64,000 bases of DNA from contig NC_087062.1 in NCBI RefSeq assembly GCF_963678635.1, forward strand, positions 49,324,552-49,388,551, written 5' to 3'. Position 1 is the first letter of the stretch, and each line of letters starts with the position of its first letter. This document shows, one piece after another, positions 54,336 through 64,000 of this stretch. The notes under the pieces are model-generated. The model had not been told where the DNA came from, did no database searches, and worked only from the letters and a program-made list of their open reading frames with translations. This stretch comes from Symsagittifera roscoffensis. Lineage: Eukaryota; Xenacoelomorpha; Acoela; Convolutidae. Both the position numbers and the translations under genes were made by a program.

Positions 54336-55018
54336 AGTAGATGTTGGAGCTGATCAGGGGTAATGGAGCATGAGAGACCCCATGTATTAAGATACATTAT
54401 CGATTTCCATTCTCTCATGCTAAGTATTTACATTGGGTATAGAAGCTACAATGTATTAGGATAGGGAATACCAATGGTAAGATTTCATGGTTTGTGTGAT
54501 GGTAAGATAATGGTAAGAAAAACGACGATTTTTTCTTAGATTTTGTGTGGAAATGTCTAGATTTTCGCAAAAATTTTGGCGCGTGTTATCTAATTTTTAA
54601 AAATCAAAAGTTAGTTATGTGTAGATTCTGGAATGAAAGTAATGTAATTAGGTTTTTGGTTCATGGTAAGTTAGTGGTGAGTTTTTGGGCAAAAAATTGG
54701 AATTTTTGCCACAAAAATTGAAAATTTTTCAAAAAAACTTCAAAACACGAGACGATTTGTTATGATTTGACCTTTTAACAATTTATTAGATACTCTTTTT
54801 TCTAAAACATCTACCTGAAACTATGCTGAAACCTACTGAAATTTCGACAAAAGTCAATTTTTTGAGAGAAAAAAGTTAAATTACAGAGAAAGTATATAAG
54901 CCACTGCAACGTATTCAAAATTTACCGCAACTTTATGATAGTACACCAATGAAATACTGCATTGCACAAAAGCTTACTACAATGCATGACTTAACAGTTT
55001 TTAACATTGTATCAGCTT
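54336..55018. other. Unassigned AT-rich DNA downstream of the polymerase relic
   Basis: Contains a GCATGAGAG...CTCTCATGC inverted repeat (about 54,368-54,421) and repeated ATGGTAAG motifs (about 54,473-54,515, 54,664). No gene seen. Confidence 0.4.
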
Positions 55019-58000
55019 TTATAAGTTCAATGGTTTTGTATGAATTCCATCATCTTGAACTCGTCTTTTCGGATAAAAATGACTAAGTCTTTTCTTTGTT
55101 TGCTCATATGTTTCCACCATATGGTTTACGGTTTTGAACTCTCTATTTGTAGATATTAGGTTGATTGCTTCATCAAGCACTCTCCTGTTTTTTGACAAGG
55201 GTCCGTCTCCAAAATCTTGTAGAACTCGTTTGTTCAAACCTTTACTACTGAATTTCAATTTATCTGACTTGTTGTCATAGCAGCAATACATCTTGCTACA
55301 TAAACATAGCATTTCTGTGACCTGAATTCTTCTTTGAAAAATCCCGGCTCCCGGTTATCAAATTAAGTTTTTTGTGGATGCTGCAACACGTTCGAGGGAA
55401 GAAATTAGATTTTGGATCTGCCTTGAAAGAGTCTCTGCAATCATTTTCCCTCAATTTTTCCAAAATGTCCCTTTTTTCTGGTTGGATACAGTCATATGAA
55501 TTTTCTTCAGCATGTGCTAAGAAAAGTGAGTCTTTATCCATCTCCAACTTTTCAAATTTATTTACATCACTGAACTTGTCACAGAAGTTGTAGTAGAGTT
55601 CCAACATTCTCAGTTTCGCATACTGCAGCATGAAAAATCCAACAATTATGGGTTCTCTGTGTCCAAATGTTGACTTCAACAAGTCCACGTCATACAAGTT
55701 TTTTTAAATTGTATTCAGTCTTCTGAACAACGGTTCATAGATCGCTTTATGAGTTTTTTCATCGTTCAGCGTTCAGATACTTCGTAATTGTATGCCTGGA
55801 TCTATCCATGATCTGATATCCATAAAAAGAAATGCCCAAAAAGCTTCATAGTTTCCGCTACCTCTCTTAAAAAATTGTTTTTTTTTCTCCTTCTCTTCTA
55901 GCGTCAACCACTGATTGAACAAAAATTTCAGAGCATTTCCAAGGAGAATATTGAATGAAACGGTGAATTTTGGTGCACTGCAACCCAAGTTCCATATAAA
56001 AAGGGGAGTTATAACTGTTCCATTTTCCAGCTTGAAACTAGATATCAGCATTCTCTGAGGATGATTTAACACTTCATTCGCGGTTGCATAGGTCTCCATG
56101 TAGTCTCCAATATCGTTTCTTCCAACCTCAGTAACTTTGAAAACTGGAGGAAAGTTTGCAAATTTTGATTTCAGTTCATCTGGAACAACTAAATCGCATT
56201 GAACACAAGAAAAAATTGATCCATCTTTTATTTTCGCTAGAGGGGAGTCTGTAGAAAGAGGTCTCTTGCAAGTAAAATAAGTTCTAACCTGATTTTTGAT
56301 CTATTCATCGGTTTTGAAACTTTCCCACCACTCACACTCACATATTTCTTCAAGTTTGTATCCTTTCTCTTCTATGTATTCCCGTCTCATATCATCCATC
56401 TCTCTCTTCTTATTACCTCGTTCAATATCCTGATCTTTTAACGAGGGACGAGCTTCTTGACAAGAAAAAAAGTGGTAGTAAAATCCCATTGCTTCAAACA
56501 TTATCTTACAGTGATCACAATAACCGTCCACATTCAAAAAGTCCCTTTTCTTCTGTTTTCCAGATGTGAAAAAGCTCTCAATTTTGCATTCTGGTCTTGT
56601 TTACTGATAGAAAGACATGGTCATATTCTCGAAGTTGCGAGATCGGTAATGTATAGCTTGAAACTTCTGCATAACGGTGTCAAACTCCTATCTCGTGTAC
56701 AGTCCTGTTGGCACATCTTGACACATAGAAAACCGGTAAAGCTGGCTTGCATCAATTCCAACGATCGATTTACATATATTTGATGAAATTCTGATGAATG
56801 TCTCATCAACTACAGCTTTTCGAGTGAAAACAATCAAAGGTCCACCAGTCATGTCTTCTCGAATTTTTTCACACAAATCTTTATCACTTTCGCAAAATGG
56901 ATAAAACATGTAGTTTGTAGATTTGTGTAGACATATGTTTGCTAGATTTGGAAGAGTACAACCTGGTTTTAACGTATCTATCCCCTTGCTATGATGAAGC
57001 TTAATCATTTTTTGCATTGCTTCCAGGGTTGGAACTGCATCCTTGTTTTTGTACTACCGCAAAAGGTCTTTGAACTTTGTTATTCCGTTTTTCTTCCAAG
57101 TCTCTTGTAAGTAATTGTAATTATCCAAACCAGATGGAGGCAGAGTCTTGATTTGAAGCTTTTTTAGTGCTTGCTTTTTGTCAAGCCCACTCTTTCTCAA
57201 CTTCTCATAATCGATGAAGTTTTTTCTAGAGGATTGTTGTTTTTAAGTTTTTTGAAAAAAATTTCATACGGTGGCAATTTGGGAAAATCAAATTTGTCTG
57301 GGTTATCAAACCACTCATAGGGAAAAAATCCTTTGGCTTCGGTAGCTTTATAGGCTTTGAGAAAAGAGTTTAGACTAGTTTCCTTACCCAAAAACTTCAT
57401 TATGTCGAGAAATTATACATCTCTAAACTTGAAGGAAATGAAATCGTTTGCATTTTTGATGACTGATGTTTCTTGTTCTTTATCGCGAATCAAATAGGGG
57501 GATAGATAGGACTTGATCAAATTCAAATCATATCTACCGCTATTAAACCTAAAAGTATTAACATATCTCTCCAGATGTTGTTTCAAATCGATGAGTTGAT
57601 TTTTCTGATTTCGCAAGAATTGTGTTGACATATCTGCTTCTTCCGAATCTTCAATGCATTCGTCTTCGTACTCCAACTTGTTAGTTGAATAGTTTTAATC
57701 ACGTTCGTTCAGCTGATCAAAAATCTTTTTCAATCTTTTATTGACAGCTACTTTAATATCTCGAAATTTTGTTCTCATCTCCAGCTTACTTTTTTTCAGC
57801 CAACAGTTCGAGGTTGGCTATAAAATGAATAATCAAGTTCTGTGGATCCTTGTTGTACAAAAAGATGGTTTCATTAATCAGATTTGATGATATAGAGACT
57901 AAAATTGTAACATGCTTTCCACTCCAGGTTGTAGTTTGTGTTTCTTTATTTCTTCTGTGGGAGCACAAATCGACTCAAAATTGAAAACTGGTAGATTATT

Positions 58001-59297
58001 GAAAAGCGTGTTACCTTCAGAAACTGGTAGATTGAATCTTTCTAGCTTTTCGAACAAGGTTTCGCGGAGCTCATACACGTTCTTTGGGTAAACATGCCTC
58101 ACTCGATCCTTGCATCTCAGAAGATGTTTGTTAAACTTGTCGATTGTATTGAAGAAAGTGTCACAACTTGGACACCGAAAACTTTTGAAGAAGCTATCTA
58201 TAACATTTGTATGAAGACTATTGATTCTCAGCAGTTTAATTGTTTTGTCAAATCGTCCGATACTTCGTCGAGCTTTTTCTCCTACATATTTTCCTTCTTG
58301 GATATCGAAATCGTATATATAGTTGCTTATTTTCACAATTTCCTCGACAACAGCTAGGTCTTCTACTGAAACTCCACGAAAACTTTAAGGATCATGACCA
58401 GACTTTGTTATGACTTCTCTAAAGTATCCAGAAAAGTGAGAGTCGAGATCGTTGTGTCCGTTCATGTACCTGGCAAATGCGCGGAAAACACACATATGAT
58501 CTTTGTATGGATCCTTGTCTTTGTTAGATCGAAGACAGTTAACAGAATGATTTTTCAGTAGAGGTTCGAGTAAGACAAAGTCCGGACATCCCATTGGGAT
58601 GTTTTTCAGCAAGGCAGCAAAAATTGTCACATTTGTGATCAACTTGAATCTCCATTTTGTGTTTTGACGTTCTTGGGTACATTGCTCCACAATATCCAAC
58701 TTTTCTACTTTTCTTAGGATTATTATCAAATCCTCTTTCGTACAAAATTAGTGGGATCTTTAATACAAAGTATTGTTTTCATCAGCGTAGAATTATCGAT
58801 TCTCAACAGTCTCATTGTTTCGAAGAACAAAACCCAGAGCAATGTTGATTTTAGCGGCAGAATCGAGGTTGTTGAAGACTTCTTCAAGTCTCTCGTTCAT
58901 TATATTAGTATCTATCTTGGACATTTGGAAGTTAACTAAATTATGTCTCCCATTTTCCTTCTCCGTGTCCACCAGAAAATTTTGACAAGTAATAAGTTCC
59001 TTCTTCAGTTTTTCACCATCTTCCCCTTCTTCCTCCACAATCTTGTTCCAGTCGGCCACTGTATTACTAGGTTTTTGTTGCTTAGCTCCGTGTTCCTTTC
59101 TCCGATGTTGTTAGAGAGGGTAGTAACTTGGGAACTCTTGTTCACAAGAAGAACAATCCGTCGACTGCTTAGCACTTGGTTGCGCGTGCTTCTTGACAGT
59201 TTGGTAGTTCATCTCCTCTTTGCTCTTTGTATACCAATGACAGTTTGGACACTTATGTTTTTTTGTTTTTCACATCTCTTTCGATGTCGAACTGCAT
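55019..59297 (-). pseudogene. Polinton-type protein-primed family B DNA polymerase, full-length relic
   Basis: Read leftward from an ATG at 59297, successive open pieces cover the family from end to end: zinc-finger-like N-terminus, 59059-58793, 58729-58385, 58336-57899, 57676-57413, 57400-57197, 57017-56688, 56537-56301, 56099-55773, 55697-55296 and 55312-55019. Exo I reads NFES (about 57,975). Motif A lies in GIDASQLYRFSM (about 56,750), with Arg in the usual SLYP. The motif B region (about 55,850) is frameshifted. Motif C reads MDKDSL (about 55,535), where DTDS is typical. The natural C-terminus appears present. It replicates element DNA in living relatives; here many stops and altered catalytic sites show it is dead. 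Confidence 0.9.
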
Positions 59298-59519
59298 GTT
59301 GACTTTCTCAATTTGTTTAAAAAATTGATAAAAGAAAACTGGGACTTTAGAAATGTTCCAAATTCAAAAATCAAAATACCAATTGGTTAAAGAACTCAAG
59401 TTTTTCTTTTCACGGTGTAACAAGTTAAAAAATTTGAAGTAAATTTCAGTTGACTGTTTCTGATTGGCAAACAGAATTAATGATTTCATCCAATAAAATG
59501 AGCGTATTTACGCTAAAAA

Positions 59520-59650
59520 TGACGTCATCGCCTACGCAATTATACTTCTATGGTCATAAGGTCATTCTTCGAATAGAAGAGACGTCACCGCCCACGCAAC
59601 TTTCCTTTTATGGTAATGACAACATCGCCTACGCAATTTTCCAAGAAAAT
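59520..59650 (-). promoter_or_regulatory. Upstream region of polymerase copy 2: CRE-like repeats and CArG box
   Basis: Same three GACRTCAYCGCC repeats as copy 1, with TGACGTCA at 59520-59527 and CCTTTTATGG at 59604-59613. Confidence 0.4.
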
Positions 59651-60192
59651 CAACCAATCAGAACTCTGCATTTTTTAGTTATAACTTGGAACGAAAATAA
59701 TAATTTTTCAAAAAAATCAATAAAAAAAGTTTCAACTTCTTAGAGCTACTCTATGAGAAAAAAGAAAATATTTCAAGTGATTTCTTTATTGATGAAACAG
59801 TTGTAGACTCTTACTTTTTAACCAGTTTTTTGGAAGTTTATGTTGTCCAAAAAATAATTCTCCGACTAAGTAAAGATCTATTTAGAAAGATTTATGCAAT
59901 CAAAGAGTTTACTTTTGAACCGAGTGTTGAGTATCAAAACTAAAAACTTACTGCTGAATTACACCTGACTAGCAAAGAAAATCCAACCTAGAAAAGTTGA
60001 ATCTATCCAAAAAAGCGTACGATAATGTATCGAAGACTCTTTTTTTTCCTTACGCGATTCACAAAATTGTAAAAACTTCCCAGCAAAGCTCTTTTTTCTT
60101 CAGTTCTTCAACGTTCAAAATCCTGCAAGTTCAAGTTTTTAATAAGGTTTTCAGAGATTTGCTTTGAACAAATTTACCAATTTCGAACTATC
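59651..60192. other. Region between polymerase upstream sites and array 2
   Basis: Counterpart of 16,441-16,990; no gene supported. Confidence 0.4.
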
Positions 60193-60842
60193 GTCTCAAA
60201 TCAACATCAAAAAGAGAATTTGTCTATCTACTCAGAAATCAGCAACTTCGCTTGGGTTATATACAAAAAAATCTTGATGACAAAACTTGCAGAGTTGCTA
60301 CTCATTCTACTTTACATTCTTTTGTTACTTATATCGGCAGCATTTCTTATTTTTACAGTTTACAGCTTACAACATCTGCTAATTCATTTTTGCAATTGCT
60401 TTTGTGTATATTTTTTTACTTATTTGGGAGATTTAAGTTCTTAAAAGTGTCGTCTGATAAGATATGTCAACTAGAACAAAAATGAACACTTTCGTGATTG
60501 GAAACGACAATGTGTAAAAGTACCAAAAATGGAGCTTGGTTTCCGATTGGACACGACTTTCATATACAAATTCCATAAAAGGAAGCTGAAATCTGATTGG
60601 ACACGACTACAATCCAAATAAGGAAAATAAATTCTGATTGGTTAAACCCACACATTCGAGTTGCAAGTACCCCTAACTCCTAACAAAAAATCCTTTTATT
60701 TTCAATTTAACTACCGTCAACTACCTTCTCTCTCAGCTCTAAATACTTTAACTTCAACTTAGCTATCGTCATCTACTTCCCTCTCAACTGTAAGCCAATC
60801 GTTCTTTTTACTTTGTATCTTTTACTCAACTTATTCCTCAAA

Positions 60843-61091
60843 ATGATCTTCTCAGTCTCGGTGCAAAACAGCAGTCCTATGCACTCTGTAGAATTTTCGC
60901 CTGATCTAGGACAAATCCAAGAGCGAGAAACAGTCTCTGGAGTTTTTCTAGCACGAATGGATATCCGATTCCAAGTCTGGCACATGGTGGAGGTGATGCG
61001 AAGGGATTTCAACGAGCATCATATGAATCAATCAAGTACCCATCACAGAGAACCAACTTGGAACAATGCAAATGATGGAGGACGTGTCTGA
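60843..61091 (+). pseudogene. Array ORF in V1, frameshifted
   Basis: The ATG and first 59 codons match the family. A 4-base duplication (ATCAATCAAG) then shifts the frame, which ends at GGRV. Upstream boxes are CCATAAAAGG (60573-60582) and CCAAATAAGG (60614-60623). Confidence 0.6.
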
Positions 61092-61997
61092 GCATGTGGG
61101 GTTGAACTACCCCGACACACCTGGCTTTAGATATGTGGCTCAACTAAATTACTTTTTCATTTTTTCTTGGAAAGAGGGATCTGTGAAGAACCCAATTACA
61201 AGATAAGAAGTTGGGGGTTCTCTGAGCAACGAAATCCAATCATCGAACCACCAAGACAACCGCCGGCGATGCAGACAAGACCAGCTTTGCGCTCCATTGA
61301 GAACTTGCAAACTTTCAGAACTCAGCTTCTCGACAGGTCTTTGATTTGTAAATAATTTGGTTGTTGTCTTGTGTTTTGTAATATATTTCTTTTGCATCCT
61401 TAATTTTATTTTCAAGAGATTAGACAAGATGACATAGAAAAAATTGTTTAAAAAATTCGCACAAGGATTAAAAATCAAACAAATCTGCAGTTGGTAAACA
61501 TTTTTACATCGTTTTATTGCGCACATTTTAAAAAAATTACATTAATTTTATCATCTTGTAAGAAATTTCCTACATTCGCACACAAAATTAAAAAGTCATT
61601 ACAATTTTTGCATACATGTTTAAACTTTACAATAAATTTTGCACCATGCAAAATTTTCCATCATAAATAATTGCGCATTTGTTAAAAAAATTTAAAAAAA
61701 TTGCAAATAAAGAAAAGTTTCATTAAATATTTTCGAATTTTAAAGAAAATTGTAACAAAGTTAATGAAAAAATCAAAACAAAATTTGCATCTTGGGAAAA
61801 AAACTAAAGTTTATTTTTGCACACGTGTTAAAAATTACATATTTATTCGTTGAAAAAAAGTTTACTTTGAAATAAAATTTGCTTTGATGAGATTTTTATA
61901 AACAAATATTCAATTATTAAGAGAAAAATGGACACACTCATTATTTACAGAACCATAACCATCAATGAAACAATGAACAATTTTTAACAAATCAGAC

Positions 61998-62189
61998 TTA
62001 TACTTTTACTTTTGAACTTTTCGAATCCTCTCCAAAGAAACCCGATCCAAGAGTCTGGGTAGACACATGCTTCTGAGAAGAACTGAGCTGATATCTTTTG
62101 AATTTTTTTCGCAGCAGACGTTTCTTTGCAACTTTGGGTAAATTTTCCGGTATTCTAGATTTCAAGTTGTGTTCGACAGCACAATTCAA
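61998..62189 (-). pseudogene. Minus-strand basic frame in V1
   Basis: 63 codons, same family as the frames in U1, U3, U4 and U8. Confidence 0.3.
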
Positions 62190-63013
62190 TTGGTTAAAAA
62201 CTCCACCTCGTGATAATTATTATTGGAATAAAATCTGTTTTTGCCAAATGATGATATTTATCTAATCTTTGCAAAAAGGGATCGAGCGATGATCCGATTA
62301 ATACAAATGGAACTTGCAATTTTCCACTGGACAGAGTGATGAATGGTTAGATAGACAGTTGTCTTGGGTGACAATGAATTTTTCATAAAAATTTTCTGAG
62401 ACTAAAACTTTCTACTCTCAAATCTACATCAAAATCAGAGAACTTGACTATCTACTCAGAAATCAGCAGGTTCGCTTGGATTATATACAAAAAACTCTTG
62501 ATTAGAAAACTTGCAGAGTTGCTACTCGTTCTATTTTACTTTCTTTAGTTATTTATATTTGCATGTTTTATTATTTTTACAGTTTACAGCTAGCTAATTT
62601 TGGTCATTCATTTTTGCAATTGCTTTTGTGTATATTTTTCACTTATTTGGAAGATTTAAGTACTTAAAAGGGTCTTCTGATTGGATATGGCAACTAGAAT
62701 AAAAATCAACCTTTTGTGATTGGAAACGACAATGTGGAAAAGTACCCAAAATGGAGCTTGGTTCCCGATTGGACACGACTACAACCAAAATAAGGAAAAT
62801 CAATTCTGACTGGTTAAACCCACACATTCGAGATGCAAGTACCCCTAACTCCTAACGAAAAATCTTTTTTTTTAAATTTAACTTCCGTCAACCACCTCCT
62901 CTCTCAGCTCTAAATACTTCAACTTCAACTTAACTATCGTCAACTACATCCCTCTCAACTGTAAGCCAATCGTTCTTTTTACTTTGTATCTTTTACTCAA
63001 CTTATTCCTCAAA

Positions 63014-63262
63014 ATGATCTTCTCAGTCTCGGTGCAAAACAGCAGTCTTATGCACTCTGTAGAATTTTCGCCTGATCTAGCACAAATCCAAGAGCGAGAA
63101 ACAGTCTCTGGAGTTTTTCTAGCACGAATGGATATCCGATTCCAAGTCTGGCACATGGTGGAGGTGATGCGAAGGGATTTCAACGAGCATCATATGAATC
63201 AATCAAGTACCCATCACAGAGAACCAACTTGGAACAATGCAAATGATGGAGGACGTGTCTGA
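63014..63262 (+). pseudogene. Array ORF in V2, frameshifted
   Basis: Carries the same 4-base duplication as V1 and the U3-type changes (LAQIQ, DIRFQ). It also has GAACGACCCC where others read GAACTACCCC. Not functional. Confidence 0.6.
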
Positions 63263-64000
63263 GCATGTGGGGTTGAACGACCCCGACACACCTGGCTTTA
63301 GATATGTGGCTCAACTAAATTACTTTTTCATTTTTTCTTGGAAAGAGGGATCTGTGAAGAACCCAATTACAAGATAAGAAGTTGGGGGTTCTCTGAGCAA
63401 CGAAATCCAATCATCGAACCACCAAGACAACCGCCGGCGATGCAGACAAGACCAGCTTTGCGCTCCATTGAGAACTTGCAAACTTTCAGAACTCAGCTTC
63501 TCGACAGGTCTTTGATTTGTAAATAATTTGGTTGTTGTCTTGTGTTTTGTAATATATTTCTTTTGCATCCTTAATTTTATTTTCAAGAGATTAGACAAGA
63601 TGACATAGAAAAAATTGTTTAAAAAATTCGCACAAGGATTAAAAATCAAACAAATCTGCAGTTGGTAAACATTTTTATATCGTTTTATTGCGCACATTTT
63701 AAAAAAATTACATTAATTTTATCATCTTGTAAGAAATTTCCTACATTCGCACACAAAATTAAAAAGTCATTACAATTTTTGCATACATGTTTAAACTTTA
63801 CAATAAATTTTGCACCATGCAAAATTTTCCATCATAAATAATTGCGCATTTGTTAAAAAAATTTAAAAAAATTGCAAATAAAGAAAAGTTTCATTAAATA
63901 TTTTCGAATTTTAAAGAAAATTGTAACAAAGTTAATGAAAAAATCAAATCAAAATTTGCATCTTGGGAAAAAAACTAAAGTTTATTTTTGCACACGTGTT

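Larger units (their letters stand above)
60193..64000 (+). repeat. Tandem array 2 (units V1 and V2, runs off the window)
   Basis: V1 begins at about 60,193 and V2 at about 62,416. V1 has the same front junction with the polymerase upstream region as U1 but a promoter-to-ORF part like U6. V2 has a front like U2, an ORF like U3 and a tail like V1. These mosaics point to unequal exchange between units. Confidence 0.85.

Overview
This window looks like the repeat-dense, AT-rich DNA of an animal nuclear genome, probably an invertebrate. I see no host gene, tRNA or rRNA that I can support. Nearly everything is transposon or virus-like relic and tandem repeat, much of it present in two or more diverged copies. 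The organism cannot be named from this sequence. The Polinton/Maverick (adintovirus-like) gene families found here occur in many animal genomes.

Layout. (1) 1-14,210: a head-to-tail array of eight non-coding elements about 1.6-2.5 kb long. Each has TC near its left end and a GC-rich hairpin about 35 bases before a terminal CTAG, an architecture like that of non-autonomous Helitrons. The terminal hairpin changes sequence between families while keeping its pairing. (2) 14,211-14,410: a 200-N scaffold gap. (3) 14,411-16,990: the broken 5' part of a Polinton-type protein-primed family B DNA polymerase (minus strand) and its upstream region. (4) 16,991-32,795: a tandem array of nine units in three length classes. 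Each unit carries a promoter-like region and a gene-like open frame of up to 169 codons. (5) 32,796-38,405: Polinton relic P1 on the plus strand, with an intact 187-codon ORF, a packaging ATPase broken by one stop, an integrase, a penton-like fragment and a major-capsid (F54H12.2-like) fragment. (6) 38,406-41,890: unclassified repeat 'X' with a 196-bp foldback. (7) 41,894-53,050: a tandem duplication of about 5.6 kb. Each copy holds a CCGG-rich minisatellite, a gag-like relic and a Polinton relic (integrase C-terminal part, penton-like, PX-like, capsid fragment; P2 and P3). (8) 53,051-55,018: another X copy and unassigned DNA. (9) 55,019-59,297: a full-length but dead polymerase gene on the minus strand. 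(10) 59,298-64,000: the same upstream region, then a second array of the section 4 units running off the window.

How it fits together. Both polymerase copies run through an equivalent junction into the section 4 array. On its far side the first array meets the plus-strand Polinton genes. The polymerase upstream region, the array units and the region upstream of the 187-codon ORF all carry CC(A/T)6GG boxes, including CCATAAAAGG and CCAAATAAGG. My leading hypothesis is that the array is a repeatedly amplified gene-bearing module that arose between the divergent halves of a Polinton-like element, or fused to them, and was later duplicated with them. The coding status of the array ORF is unproven: recent copies differ mostly by amino-acid-changing substitutions.
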